Shown: piece after piece, positions 1 to 10,442 of the stretch
How the letters are laid out: each line of letters starts with the position of its first letter
How positions within the stretch are numbered: position 1 is the stretch's first letter
Assembly (NCBI GenBank): GCA_020736575.1
Contig: JAGPYM010000026.1
Location: 434,001 to 498,000, forward strand
Direction: 5' to 3'
DNA: 64,000 bases
Origin: Thelonectria olida
Lineage: Eukaryota; Ascomycota; Sordariomycetes; Hypocreales; Nectriaceae
Program-made: the position numbers and the translations under genes
The notes under the pieces: model-generated
What the model was told of the DNA's origin: nothing
Databases searched by the model: none
Seen by the model: only the letters and a program-made list of their open reading frames with translations

Positions 1-428
1 CCTTGGGAGGGTGTGGTGGATGTCCTCCTCGTCAGCCGCGGGGGTGTCAGGGTCTGGTCCTTTTCGGCATCTTCGACAGCGGAAGAGAGGGTCGTGTCTG
101 GTTTGCTGCGCTTGCGGCGCATGGAATCGTCCATGTCGACGTCACCTGACGCATCGACGGCGTCACCCTCATTCTCGTCGTCGTGTTTGCGCTTCTGAGC
201 CCTTTGCTGTTGAAGCTGTTCGCTTTTCGCGGCAGCAGCTGCTCTTGACTTGATGAGGCGGGTCTTATGAGTGTCGGTCTGGACGTGGGTGTCCCATAGA
301 GACTCGGTTTTGATGTGTTCGTGGCATAGGGTGCAGAGCAGTTTGCCGGCGTCGGAGTACGCAGCGTGAGGGTGTTCTATACGGCGAGCAGCGCGCTGCT
401 GGCGTAGAAGAGAGCGGACGTCGGCCAT
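1..428 (-). CDS. ZNF830/CCDC16-like C2H2 zinc-finger protein (5' part, cut by window edge)
   Basis: Reading the minus strand from the ATG at 428 gives an open frame of about 142 codons that runs off the left edge. It begins MADVRSLLRQQRAARRIEHP and then has a zinc finger of form C-x2-C-x12-H-x5-H (CTLCHEHIKTESLWDTHVQT). A basic, Ala/Gln-rich helix and an acidic patch with DMDD follow. This order (short basic N-terminus, one C2H2 finger, charged coiled region) is that of the ZNF830/CCDC16 family, nuclear proteins linked to pre-mRNA splicing and genome stability. The family call rests on the finger and its position. The C-terminal half is outside the window. No intron is needed in the visible part. 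It is divergent to med7, with about 790 bp of shared upstream DNA. Confidence 0.7.
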   Translation of the reverse strand, partial: MADVRSLLRQQRAARRIEHPHAAYSDAGKLLCTLCHEHIKTESLWDTHVQTDTHKTRLIKSRAAAAAKSEQLQQQRAQKRKHDDENEGDAVDASGDVDMDDSMRRKRSKPDTTLSSAVEDAEKDQTLTPPRLTRRTSTTPSQ

Positions 429-1216
429 GATATATGATGATGTGTGAGGCGGAGGAGAAGAATGGGTGGCAAGCGGGGAGGCGGCCGTTGTGGTGGCCAA
501 TTGATGGCAGAGCACGGGGAGAAGTGGACTGTTTTTGGGAGCGAGACCTCGTCTGATTTGTGAGAAGATATGACGAGGAAGACAACAGTGGGAGAATATA
601 GAGGAAGAAAAGAAAGACAAGACATGCACAACAAGAGATAGAAGTTGGAAGAGATGCTCTCATGGGGTTGAAGGCGGCTTCTGACCGATCTTTAGCCGGC
701 GCAAGCCAGCATGTGCTGCACAGCAACCAGGCCAGGGCATCTCCACACCTCAGGTTCAGCTGAGCTTGTGATTCTTAGCGTCTTTGTTCACGCAATCTGT
801 GGGTTTGTACAGGGGATGGTATTGAGAGGAGAGAAGCATCGCAATCTGTTGGAAGCAGTGCTTTCTTTTCTGGCATTGGGTCTTGAGACGGAATGTTGAA
901 TGGGTGCTGAACATCCGAGCGCAAGGTACCTTAGATTATTCAGAAAAGGCTTTCCACCAAGTCTCAGCGTGTCAGTTCCATTCTATCGAACAATCGCCAA
1001 TATCCACTTCTTCTCCCTCCTCCACACGCTATTCTCAGGCACGGATTGACCAGCCACGGGTGCGGGGCCTTTGATTCTACCGACGACACTTCATTCTGAG
1101 TCCCATCTTCCAACTACAAGCCAGTGTATTTCTCCTTCCTGGAGTTCACCGTCACATCGAGACAAATCCCGCTGTTCCATGAGGTGAACCCCCCCCTCCT
1201 CTTCATCGCCTGAAAA
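429..1216. other. Divergent intergenic region, ZNF830-like / med7
   Basis: About 790 bp separates two divergently transcribed housekeeping genes. The small ORFs here show no recognisable domain. The stretch before 1217 is pyrimidine-rich on the plus strand, as usual for a fungal leader. I see no repeat or RNA gene. Confidence 0.6.
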
Positions 1217-2036
1217 ATGGCCGACCAACAACCAGAGGGAAACACCCTCTCTTCGACGTTTCCCAACCCGCCACCGTTCTGGAAGGACTTTACGCCCGAC
1301 AGGATCACTCGTATTGATGAGTTGAGGACGGCGCATATTCAGCAACATGGCGGCGATCCGCTGACGACACGTATACCGGGTGTGCCCGAGGAACTCGTCA
1401 ATCTTCAACCGCCTGCAGAGCCCGTCGACGGGCGGTGGAGGGTGTTTGGCGATCAGTACATGGTAAGCGCCTCATCGCCCTTTTATGTCGATTTTACGAG
1501 CATCGTTGGCTGACTGAGTGACCTTGCGTCTTCCACAGCTCGACGATAAACTCCCCACGCTCGAAGAACAAGGCATCACCAACCTCCCCTCGGCCTCCCA
1601 GTCCGGCGACAAGGACGCAAAGCACTTCGACCGCGCCCTCGAGCTCAAGCGCCTCGCCAAATCCCTCCTCCTCAACTTCCTCGAGCTCAACGGCACGCTC
1701 TCGCGCAACCCCTCGGACGCCGAGGCCAAGGTCCAGGACCTGCGCACCCTCTTCATCAACTTCCACCACATCCTCAACGAGTACCGCCCGCACCAGGCGC
1801 GCGAGTCGGCCATTGCGCTGATGCAAGAGCACCTGGACCGCACGCGCACCGAGACCATGGCGATTCGCGCGCAGGTCGACAAGGCGCGCCGCGTGCTGGA
1901 CGGGCTGGGGAGCTTGAGCGTGCCGGATCTGCCAAAGGGCGTGGGACAGGCGGCGGAGGAAGAGGTGGATTGGGATGAGGTGGCGAGACAGCGGGAGAAG
2001 GAGACGTGGGCGGTGACGGATACGCTGTTTTTGTAG
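1217..2036 (+). CDS. MED7: Mediator complex subunit 7
   Basis: Two exons, 1217-1462 and 1539-2036, give 247 residues. The 76-nt intron starts GTAAGC, has CTGAC as a branch-point candidate and ends CACAG. The protein begins MADQQPEGNTLSSTFPNPPP; the N-terminal Pro-rich FPxPPPFWKDFT stretch, LPTLEEQGI just after the intron and the helical C-terminal half (RALELKRLAKSLLLNFLELN) are hallmarks of Med7. Med7 is part of the Mediator middle module, where it pairs with Med21 and Med31 and links activators to RNA polymerase II. Length fits fungal Med7. The ATG is the first in frame and lies in a good context (AAAAATGGC). Confidence 0.93.
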
Positions 2037-2302
2037 GACGAGGGCAAGTTGGTCTCGATGCCCCGTTGACGACATGGCATTGAAGCCAGGTGTCGAAGAA
2101 GGCAAGCGTTTTACAGGGTCTCTCTCATGACGATTTTCTTTATTACATGGGATTTAAAAGGACGGGTTTTGAAATTAATGGCGCAAAGAGGAATACATTA
2201 ATGCAATATTAACAACTTGATCAATTCGTTATTCATTCAAATGCGTCCTTCAAGGTTATGGGCATACTCTCAATGCCTCTCGGCCACGTCCCTCTTCCCC
2301 AG

Positions 2303-2473
2303 TCACAGAATAGTACAAGGAATGCAACAGCACTCGTAGTCGCCGCACTCAATGCACTTTGTCTTTCCGCCCGTCGCTTCGGCAGGCTTGAGGATGCTCT
2401 CGGCGATGCTCGTGGCCGCGCTGCCAGGGCCGTTGCGGTTGACGAGCGAGGAACAGGATGATCCGCAGGCCAT
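2303..2473 (-). CDS. 56-residue cysteine-rich microprotein
   Basis: An intact minus-strand ORF runs from the ATG at 2473 (context CAAAAATGGC) to a TGA at 2303. The protein starts MACGSSCSSL, has an Ala/Ser/Lys middle, and ends KCIECGDYECCCIPCTIL. It has eight cysteines in 56 residues: two near the N-terminus and six clustered in the last 18. There is no signal peptide or membrane segment, so an intracellular metal-binding or metallothionein-like role is possible, but I recognise no family and infer no function. The cysteine clustering and strong start context argue for a real gene. The ORF shares DNA with longer spurious frames. It lies between med7 (convergent) and BYE1 (same strand). Confidence 0.55.
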   Translation of the reverse strand: MACGSSCSSLVNRNGPGSAATSIAESILKPAEATGGKTKCIECGDYECCCIPCTIL

Positions 2474-3266
2474 TTTTGGTGTCTGTTAATCCGAGATTTC
2501 TGGAGTGCGTGAGTGAGCATGATGAGGTCATTCAGCCGCGGAGGAAAGCGGTGTGGTGAATTCGGGCTTGATTGGGGAGCTTACGATGAAAGATGGCGGA
2601 CGACGGCAACGAGAGAATGAGTCAATGGATGGATATTGGAAAGAAGGAAAGGATGGAAAGAAGGTCTATGAAGAGAGATTGTATTTATTTATTTCATGCC
2701 GTAATGCTGCCCTGCAGGCTTTCTTGGCCGTAGCAGGGGTGAGCAGGGGACTCGAGGACCTGAGCTTTTTAACGTTTGTAGGGAGTTGCGTCACCAGTGC
2801 TGGGGGGGGGGGGCTGGCACGGCACGGCAAAACGAGAAGAGCACAGCCGCCATAGCCACAGTCACAGCCTCTCTCTTACGAATAGGAGCACTGGTTAATG
2901 ATGATAGGATGAAAGGAGTTGGCAGCTAGAGTGTGCATGGAGAATGGAAGAGGTTGGTTGGTTGGCTGCCACGTTGACTTGTCTGCTTGCTGCATGAGGT
3001 TGCATGGCATTATTGAGTTGCCAAGAGATTCAGGCTAAGGTAATCAGGATGGATATCACCGTCGCTATGTTTAAGAAAAGCTGACAATACTTGGTACTGT
3101 AATCATAAGTCTACCAAGGGAAAATCATAAGTCTATCAAGGGAAAATCGTAGCACAGCGTAGAGAGACCAAGACACAAGATACATAGGTAGGTCAAGGCC
3201 TGCCATGTTCAAGAGTGCATAATGCTATGCCTCCAACCCAAGTCTGACCATTAACAGGCGTGGGAA
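2474..3266. other. Intergenic region with G-run and tandem repeat
   Basis: About 790 bp separates BYE1 from the cysteine-rich ORF, both on the minus strand, so it should hold the promoter of the small gene and the 3' end of BYE1. It contains a run of 12 G at 2802-2813 and a two-copy 22-bp direct repeat at 3101-3147. The plus-strand ORF at 2553-2855 has no family features and I do not call it. Confidence 0.5.
3101..3147. repeat. Two-copy tandem repeat, unit about 22 bp
   Basis: The unit AATCATAAGTCTAYCAAGGG occurs twice head-to-tail (first copy with C, second with T at the variable base), followed by a partial third start (AAAATCG). It is a simple local duplication in non-coding DNA. Confidence 0.85.
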
Positions 3267-5964
3267 CTAATGAGCCTGTCCAGCTGGTGCTGCTGTTCCA
3301 AATGGTGCCTCCTTCTCCACCATGTGCCCAAAGTACTGTACATCCTCTCGAGCTCGAGGGTCCCGTTCACAGATACCCCTGATAATCTCCCACTCCCGTC
3401 GCGACATCTGGAACGCCTGCGGGAGAATAAACTGAACCGTCGGCGCGTTGATCAAAGGCCCCATCACCTCTTGCGCTACAGCGTGCCCAGCCTGTTGCGC
3501 CTGATACCTTTGTGCCTCTGACATTTGATCTGGCGATAGTCTCGGCCCTGGAGGCGCTGCTGGTGGCTGTCCCGGCGCCTGTGCCGCTGCTGCTATAGGT
3601 CGCATATGTGGAGGCTGTGGAATAGGGACTGGCGTCGTTGATTGTACATGTCCGTGGAAGCCTTGCTGGTGTTGCGGTGGTGAAAACGCTCCTTGAGGCG
3701 CCTGGGGAGTTGCTGGCGAGATGGACGGCGCTGCTATAGACGCCACAGAGTTGCTTCTATTCGCGTACCCCGTTCGCGTAGGCGTGTTGGGTTCATTCAA
3801 CTCCTGCTTTTGTGGTACTATATTCAAATCTTTCATCTGCTTCAGTTGGTCCGGGTCGTTTCGGTACACAAACACTGCCAGCAGCATGGCTTCCGTTCGG
3901 CTCTTTGGAATCTTGTTGTCGACAAGGTTCAACATGAACTCGGGATAGCTGTCGTCTCCTGGAGGTACTGGCACGAGATAAGTATCTCGCACGTTGCCTA
4001 CCACCTTGTCGCCGACTACTCCATATCGCTTCTTGGTAACGAAATAGTCGACGAGAGCATTGAATTCGTCCTTGGAGGAAGGCGACAACGGAGCAAGGCT
4101 GACGACAATAATATCTGTGACGCTGCTATACCGTAAACTACACAGATACTCGATGGCGCTCTGCTGGGGAATGCGGCCCGCAACAGTCATGCGTTTCGGT
4201 ATGAGTTTTGACCATGGCCCAACCGTTCCATAGTTCGCGCCGCCTATGTGCTTGGCCGAGGCCGGGAAGTTGGCAATGGAGCTCATAGCCAATGAACCAC
4301 GCCAAATCACGTCCGGGTCTTGCGTCTCCTCTGTTGGAGAGTATGGTGGCGAATCTGTCTCTTCCTGAAGCATCCGATCGACATCAGCATCCACGCCGGG
4401 TCCAGTGGACACGTTCAATGGCGCCGATGGTCGGCGGTTGAGTGTGCTTGTTGGAGACTTGACACTCGAAAAAACCTTGCCTATGTCAAAGTTGGGGTTG
4501 CTTGGCGAGTGCTGTCCTTCTTGCGTCGGGTGTGACGATAGATCAACCTTGTCTCCCGCCACCGGCTCGTTCTTAACTGTAGCCGCCTGTCGACGGGGTC
4601 CAACAGGCTGAGGCGGAGCTTCGCTGTTAACAAAGTTCTCATCCTCCACCACTTCTTCGCCCTTGTGGGTTCTGCGAACTCGAGGTCCAGTCTCTGATGT
4701 GTACAAGATCGACTGCTTCTCGGCCTTGGCCTTCATCTCGGCGGTTTGCCGCTGCATCTCGGACGACGCAAGCTGCTCTGATGTCATGACCGCCAAGCTG
4801 GACGGTGACCTGGTCCCTCCGACGAGTGCGCTGCACAGCTCGGGATTGTTCTTGAGATTGAAGCTGAGAGTTTTTATCTGTTGGCTGTATTCTTTTTGTC
4901 CCTTCGTCACAGGATGCGTGTCGAAGACGGCACGCTCGATTTGGAGAGCGTAAGTTTCCGACATAGACTCAATACTGGTACCTTCGTCCAGTTCGAGGTC
5001 ACCTTGTTTCAACATGGCTCCCAACACGTGGCTGATCGACTTGACAAGTGCCTTTGCAGGCCCGGTTCTGGTACCAGGCAATTCCGCTATTGACTTGGCG
5101 AGGTCTGACGGTGGTTTGTAGCCCGCAGGGACGGGGACACTGACAGCCTCATTCTCTGACACTCGTCTCACTTTGGCGTTCTATCATTCACATTAGGAAT
5201 CGAACATAATAAACCATCTTTCACGCGTAGTAACGTACCTTGCCTTCTGTATCGTGCGAGTCCTCACGGGATTTTCGCTTGGCCGACTTTGCCGGTTCCT
5301 TCTTCTCCTTGGTAGCATCGGGAGCCGGCGATGCTTTGGCTTTTGCGTTGGCAGACTTCTCGAGCTCTTCCTTGGGATCGCTGGTCCGCTTGGATTTGCT
5401 CTTCCTGCTTCCCTTCTTCTTTTTCTTCTCGGCCTCCTCCTCGTGAGATTTGCGCCGAGCCTCCCATGGCTTCTCACCCTTAGCCATACCATCGAGCAAG
5501 ACTTTGTGGTCCTGGGGTCGACATTGTTCGCACCAGTAATGTTCTGGAATCTCGTCGTCGTAAGAGCTTACGCCGACGCAGACATTGTGTTGCCATGCGC
5601 CGCAAGTTTCGCAAGCAATCCATGCCTCTCCAGAGTCTTCATCCTGCTCTGTCGCGCCGCAGACGCAGCGGATAATCTCCTCCTCTTGATCCTCCTCCTG
5701 CTCTTGCTCCTGCTCGGCTTCCTTGGCTTTCTTCGTCTTCTTGGTTTGTCGTCGCTTGGGCGCCGTCGCCGGTTCGAGTTCGTCAAAGGATTTCGTGTGC
5801 TGGCCTTTAGTGGCGCGCACCGATCGTCGAGGTTCGGCTTCTGAGTTGACTTTGTTAGTTGGAATGCGATTCGTCTTCGGAGTCGCGCGACCGCTAGGTG
5901 CCGGGCCACCTGCGAGGCGCTCTTCGTTGGACTGTCGAGCTTTTGTTTGTCGCTTACCAGACAT
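3267..5964 (-). CDS. BYE1: Bye1-like transcription factor (PHD, TFIIS-middle, SPOC)
   Basis: Exons 5964-5239 and 5180-3267 (58-nt intron 5238-5181, GTACGT...GATAG, phase 0) give 879 residues starting MSGKRQTKAR. Residues about 99-148 form a PHD finger: C100, C102, C118, C121, H126, C129, C145 and C148, with W115 and W124 as likely methyl-lysine cage residues. Residues about 275-425 resemble the TFIIS central domain. Residues about 533-685 (from VIWRGSLAMSS) form a SPOC domain. The tail is Pro/Gln-rich. This order is that of yeast Bye1, which binds RNA polymerase II and H3K4me3 chromatin during early elongation. An upstream in-frame ATG exists at 6102, but 5964 has the better context. PHD and TFIIS/SPOC halves lie in separate ORFs and are joined only by the intron. 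Confidence 0.88.
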
Positions 5965-7409
5965 GATGGCGATGTGCGTAGATGTGAAAGTTTGATCTAG
6001 TGATAGGAGAGTGTACAACGGGTGGTGAATGTAAAACAAGCAAGTGATTGTTTGGGCCGAGACAACTACTGTTGCAGCAATGCGCGACGTATGTCTGATC
6101 AAACAAACATTGGGAAAATTACGTGGTAGACAACTTTAGAGGTCACGACTAGATCACGGCGAACCCTTCCCAGCCAAATGCGCGTGGATATCCTCCACAG
6201 CTCTGTTTCCTGGAAGATGCTGTCAATGGCGATGTCGCACTGTTTCTTTTGTCGGCGATGCAAATGAAGTCGCGTGATCTGGATCTGGCGTGCAACGTAT
6301 GCGAAAACAATGCGCGAGAATGTGGGCGTGGTTGAGAGAGGTTGGTCGCGCTTCTGTTACAGGCGAGCTCTGCTGCACAGGTGGGGGAGAAAATAATTGG
6401 CGTCGCGTGAGCTAGACGCCCGGGCTTTCAAATTAAGTCGGCCCGTTGGGGGAAGGACGGTGGGGGAAAAGGTTGAATGCAAGAAGTTTTGCGCTTCAGC
6501 AGACAATAAAGGGCGAGTAGTGCGTCGTTGGATAAAGGCAGCAGACGGCTTCTGCAACAGTGCAGCGTTGGATAATAAAGTGGGTGATGATGCGAAGGAG
6601 AGGTTGCGAAGGGGGAGGCAAGCTGGGGAGATGACGAAAACTTCGGCAATCCAACCACTTCAGTTGCACTTGCCTTGGTTAGGAGACATGCCAAACTGGG
6701 GAAGGGGGTCTCAGGCCAGGTCAAGTCACAGGGCACAGGCACACAGCAAGAGCGGTTCGGCTTTACTCAGCGAACTTGCCCCTCAGTGCGAGACTGTGGG
6801 CAAGGGTGATTGGGTGTGGCGCAGGAACAGATTTCCGGCCGCACAGACCTGACCTTCCCATCTTTTGACCGATGGCCTTGAGAGCAAAAGCCGGCTGATG
6901 GATGCCTGATTGTGGCAGCATTTTGGATGAATCATGAGACACGAATCTGTATTCGCATCTGGGGGATTCTAGCAGAGCCCATTTTCCATCCAAGTTTGCG
7001 CATCATGTGATGCGATACAATGCGTCGGTCGGTAGCACTTCGGGAATACAAATCAAGCCACAGTTCAGCCACAACCTCATTAGCCTTGCCAAACTTGCAA
7101 GAACATGTGTGTGGACCCCTCTTACCTCAGCAGCCAAGCTCCAGAGGTACGTAGCTCTTCTGAACACCTCAGGCATCGATTCCGTCGCCTCAGCACTCCA
7201 GCCAGCAACTGCAAGCTAACGCGGCGCGGCTGTGGCCTGGAGCTCAGTAACAACGACGTAACGAATCTCAACCTCAGATCCCACCAAAACCTCCTCCACA
7301 GCAGCTCACCCCTTCGATTGCCTCGACATCAGAATCTCGAATTACGCACAGAGCTCGCTGACGATCCGTCCACTTCTTTCATTCGAGAATCCACTGTTCT
7401 TTTTTTACC
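5965..7409. other. Divergent intergenic region, BYE1 / proteasome alpha4
   Basis: About 1.45 kb separates two divergent genes. The plus-strand ORF at 6397-6852 is basic, with no domain and no splice-supported extension, so I treat it as chance. I did not find the yeast proteasome control element GGTGGCAAA before the proteasome gene. Nothing else stands out. Confidence 0.55.
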
Positions 7410-8371
7410 ATGTCTCGCCGTTACGATTCCCGAGTACGTCTACCCGTCACAGCTCCTCTAGCTATAATCATCCATCTATTACGAGAGCTTCCCTTCGCTG
7501 ACCGCTCTCACAGACAACCATCTTCTCACCAGAGGGCCGACTGTACCAGGTCGAGTATGCCCTAGAAGCCATCTCCCACGCCGGTACCGCCATTGGCATT
7601 CTTGCCAAGGATGGCATCGTCCTGGCCGCCGAGCGAAAGGTCACCTCCAAGCTACTGGAGCAGGATACTTCGGCAGAGAAGCTCTACATTCTCAACGAGT
7701 GCGCTATTACATCTCAACATTCTGGTTGGAATTGTCTAATATCTTCCTTCTAGTAACATGATCTGTGCCGTCGCAGGCATGACCGCTGACGCCAACATCC
7801 TGATCAACTACGCTCGACAATCAGCCCAGCGCTACCTCCTCACTTACAACGAAGACATTCCCTGTGAGCAACTCGTCCGCCGACTCTGCGATCTCAAGCA
7901 AGGTTACACTCAGCATGGTGGTCTCCGACCTTTTGGTGTGTCTTTCATCTACGCTGGCTGGGACCCCCGAAGACAGTTCCAGCTGTACCTCAGCAACCCC
8001 TCTGGCAACTATGGTGGCTGGAAGGCTACGAGTGCGGGAGCCAACAATGCCAGCGCGCAGAGCTTGTTGAAGCAGGACTATCAGGAGGACTGCACACTTG
8101 AGGAGGCTTGTGGCATGGCTGTGAAGGTTCTCAGCAAGACCATGGATTCGACTAAGCTGAGCAGTGAGAAGAGTATGGCCTCCCTCCTTTGTTCCATCAT
8201 TGATTCGCATTATACGAAGAAATGAAACTAACGTTCTATACAGTTGAGTTTGCGACAGTGGGACAGACCGAGGATGGAAAGATCTACCACCGCTTGTGGA
8301 GTGCTGACGAGATCACAGCTTTGTTGAAGAAGCATGACCTGGCCAAGGCTGAGGAGACGGAGGATAAGTAG
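7410..8371 (+). CDS. PRE9: 20S proteasome subunit alpha type-4 (alpha3/Pre9 in yeast numbering)
   Basis: Four exons, 7410-7433, 7514-7698, 7754-8172 and 8244-8371, give 251 residues. The 24-nt first exon encodes MSRRYDSR; exon 2 continues [20 protein letters not shown], the alpha-type N-terminal signature. [17 protein letters not shown] across the second junction and KIEFATVGQ across the third are as expected for PSMA4/Pre9. This structural subunit of the outer 20S ring helps gate entry of substrates. It is non-catalytic. Length matches the family. The C-terminus is acidic/Lys-rich (KAEETEDK), as usual. All junction frames agree (phases 0, 2, 1). Automated tools often miss the very short first exon. 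Confidence 0.95.
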
Positions 8372-8630
8372 AGGGAATAGACATTTTTATAGATGATGAA
8401 AGGGGACTCGGGCGTCCTCCATCGCCCCTGTAACAATAATATCATGGAATGACCACACCTGTCGCCTCAGCGTCGTTCCCTACCAGCATGTACGAATAAT
8501 GGTACTTCATACCTCGCATTGCTATTCCACCTCTTACAAAGGGCAGCAATTGATGATATACGCCAATCATAGAATGCAGAGTACCTAGGGTTAAGTGCAA
8601 AACAATGCAATTACCATTCCTAATCGTCCA

Positions 8631-9761
8631 TCAGCGTCGTGTATTTCGTAACTCGTCCAACTCATATCCTACATCAGCCCCTGCCCTAGCCTCCTCCTCA
8701 TCAGTAACCCGCTGCCATCCAGGCTGGGTATCCGTTCCAGGTCGTGGGTAAGGCTCGTCGCATCGTGGGCTGGAGAGTCGCGGCCAGTGTCTTCGGTAAC
8801 TCCAGTACGCCACGGTCATGCCCAGGAGGGATCCGACGCAGACGTCGTATACATCGTGGCGGTAGTCCTCGCAGCGAGAGATGGCAATCATGGCGGCGCC
8901 GACGAGCGGCATGAGACAGACCAGGGCGCGGCTGAGATCGCGGCCTCCTGCTGCGTATCGAAACACGTGGAGCTGGCCCGCAAAGAATAGACTGACGAAT
9001 CCCAAGCCGGCAAAGGAAAAGGACGAGTGGCCCGATGGAAACGAGCGCCAGCCATCCTGGAGGGTGTGTCCGTCCGGGGCGGTGCAGACATCGATGGTGA
9101 CGAGGGTATTTGCCATGGTCTCTTGGTCAGGCTTGCAGCGGTCCAGGAGGTCGGGACGGGGCCGGCCAACGGCGTTCTTGATGATGTCAGTGAGGAAAGA
9201 GGTGAGGACGATGGAGATGGCAAAGGAAAGATAGGTGACTTCGTGTTTGGCGGCAGAAGATCTCGCCCAGATGTTGTAGGCGATGAGGACGCCGAGGGGA
9301 ATGAAGAGGGCGTAGACGAAGTTCATAACTGGAAATGTGTCAGATGCTTTTCTTTACTTGAAGTCATGATGAGATATAGTGGGATAGGTGTGTATACTTG
9401 GAACGTACCAACGGGGACGCGCTCATGGATAGCATGAGGGTATGAGATGGCCAGGTCGTTGATGAAGAACATGCGGTGGAAAGGTGTTACGAAGACGACA
9501 ATCTACAACATTGAAATAGGAGCGGTAGTGATCAGCGATTCTGATATCTCTCAGGCGGTAGAGAGCAGTCATCTTACGAGGATCCATCCCGTCAACAACA
9601 CCCCAAAGCCCACGTAATCCGGTGCATGTGTCGTCTGAGATGCGTTAGTCGGGAGTTCAATGGTTCTATGAGGTGAGCCTAGAGAGTTTTCAGACCTTCC
9701 ATTGTCGTTTAAGAAACGATATGGGCCCGCTGCCCGAGTGGGTGCCGTGGACGGGAGCCAT
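8631..9761 (-). CDS. PAP2-family lipid phosphate phosphatase (DPP1/LPP1-like)
   Basis: Four exons on the minus strand, 9761-9696, 9634-9578, 9502-9409 and 9328-8631, give 304 residues starting MAPVHGTHSGSGP. All three PAP2 motifs are present: K123-x6-RP (KNAVGRPRP), PSGH at about 170-173, and SR-x5-H-x3-D with the catalytic His near 230 and Asp near 234. About six hydrophobic membrane spans surround them. This is the architecture of diacylglycerol pyrophosphate/phosphatidate phosphatases of the Dpp1/Lpp1 type, which remove phosphate from DGPP, PA and lyso-PA at Golgi or vacuole membranes. The C-terminal tail is hydrophilic and acidic. Which substrate is preferred cannot be read from the sequence. 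Confidence 0.9.
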
Positions 9762-10442
9762 GGAGGTGAGGTTAAAGGAGGCGCGAGGTGAGATACGAAG
9801 CGAGTGAGGGCTCGCGTGACATTGGGTAAGGCCTTGGATATCGCGGAATCGCCCTATAAGAAGTGAAGAGAGTGTAGACGGGTTTCGACTTCTCGTGGGC
9901 GTCTTGACGTTCGTCACACTGCCATTGGAAGTTCCACAGTAGCGCGGTTAAAGCTGAGGAATAAGCGGCTAATGAGTGAACGGATGAAGTTGACGTGTTT
10001 CCGAAACAGGAGGATCACTAAGACCGGGGTTGGCATTTCAACAACAAGCGTGTCTTAGGTACATGTAAATCAAGAGAGCCTTTAACTCCAGCATAAGAAC
10101 AACACCCTGTTAGAAACCTAAAAATTCTTGCAGATAAAATATTCCACGTATTCATGATACCGGCTAGATAACTATTTATCGCTTCATTGACATTCTATTT
10201 CATCGTTTCTTACAGCCTGTATTGTCCATCCTGGAGGTGTAGGGTAACCGCCCCGCTGCCATTGGCCAAAGCTTCCCATCATGATTTCGTTCCTAGACTC
10301 TGAATGCGTCAACTCACAACCTCATCAACAACGTCAATTTCCTCTATCGCCGCCGCAAATTAGCCTTTGCGAGCCCTACTTGTCGCACCAAGATTTCGAG
10401 GGTCTGAAAAACGATGCGATAACATTCTGCGATAGCCTCACG
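9762..10442. other. Divergent intergenic region, PAP2 gene / WW-FF gene
   Basis: About 680 bp separates two divergent genes, AT-richer around 10,080-10,200. The frame of the next gene is open back to 10281, but the extension is not domain-like. I see no other feature. Confidence 0.5.

Noticed and set aside
1472..2105. Two 200-codon minus-strand ORFs over med7
   Set aside because: Antisense to the conserved Med7 exon; repetitive Arg/Leu/Val composition.
6397..6852. 151-codon ORF between BYE1 and the proteasome gene
   Set aside because: Basic, no domain, no plausible splice continuation; judged chance.
10281..10442. N-terminal extension of the WW/FF protein from the ATG at 10281
   Set aside because: The 54 extra residues look like translated leader; the 10443 start places the WW domain as in relatives.
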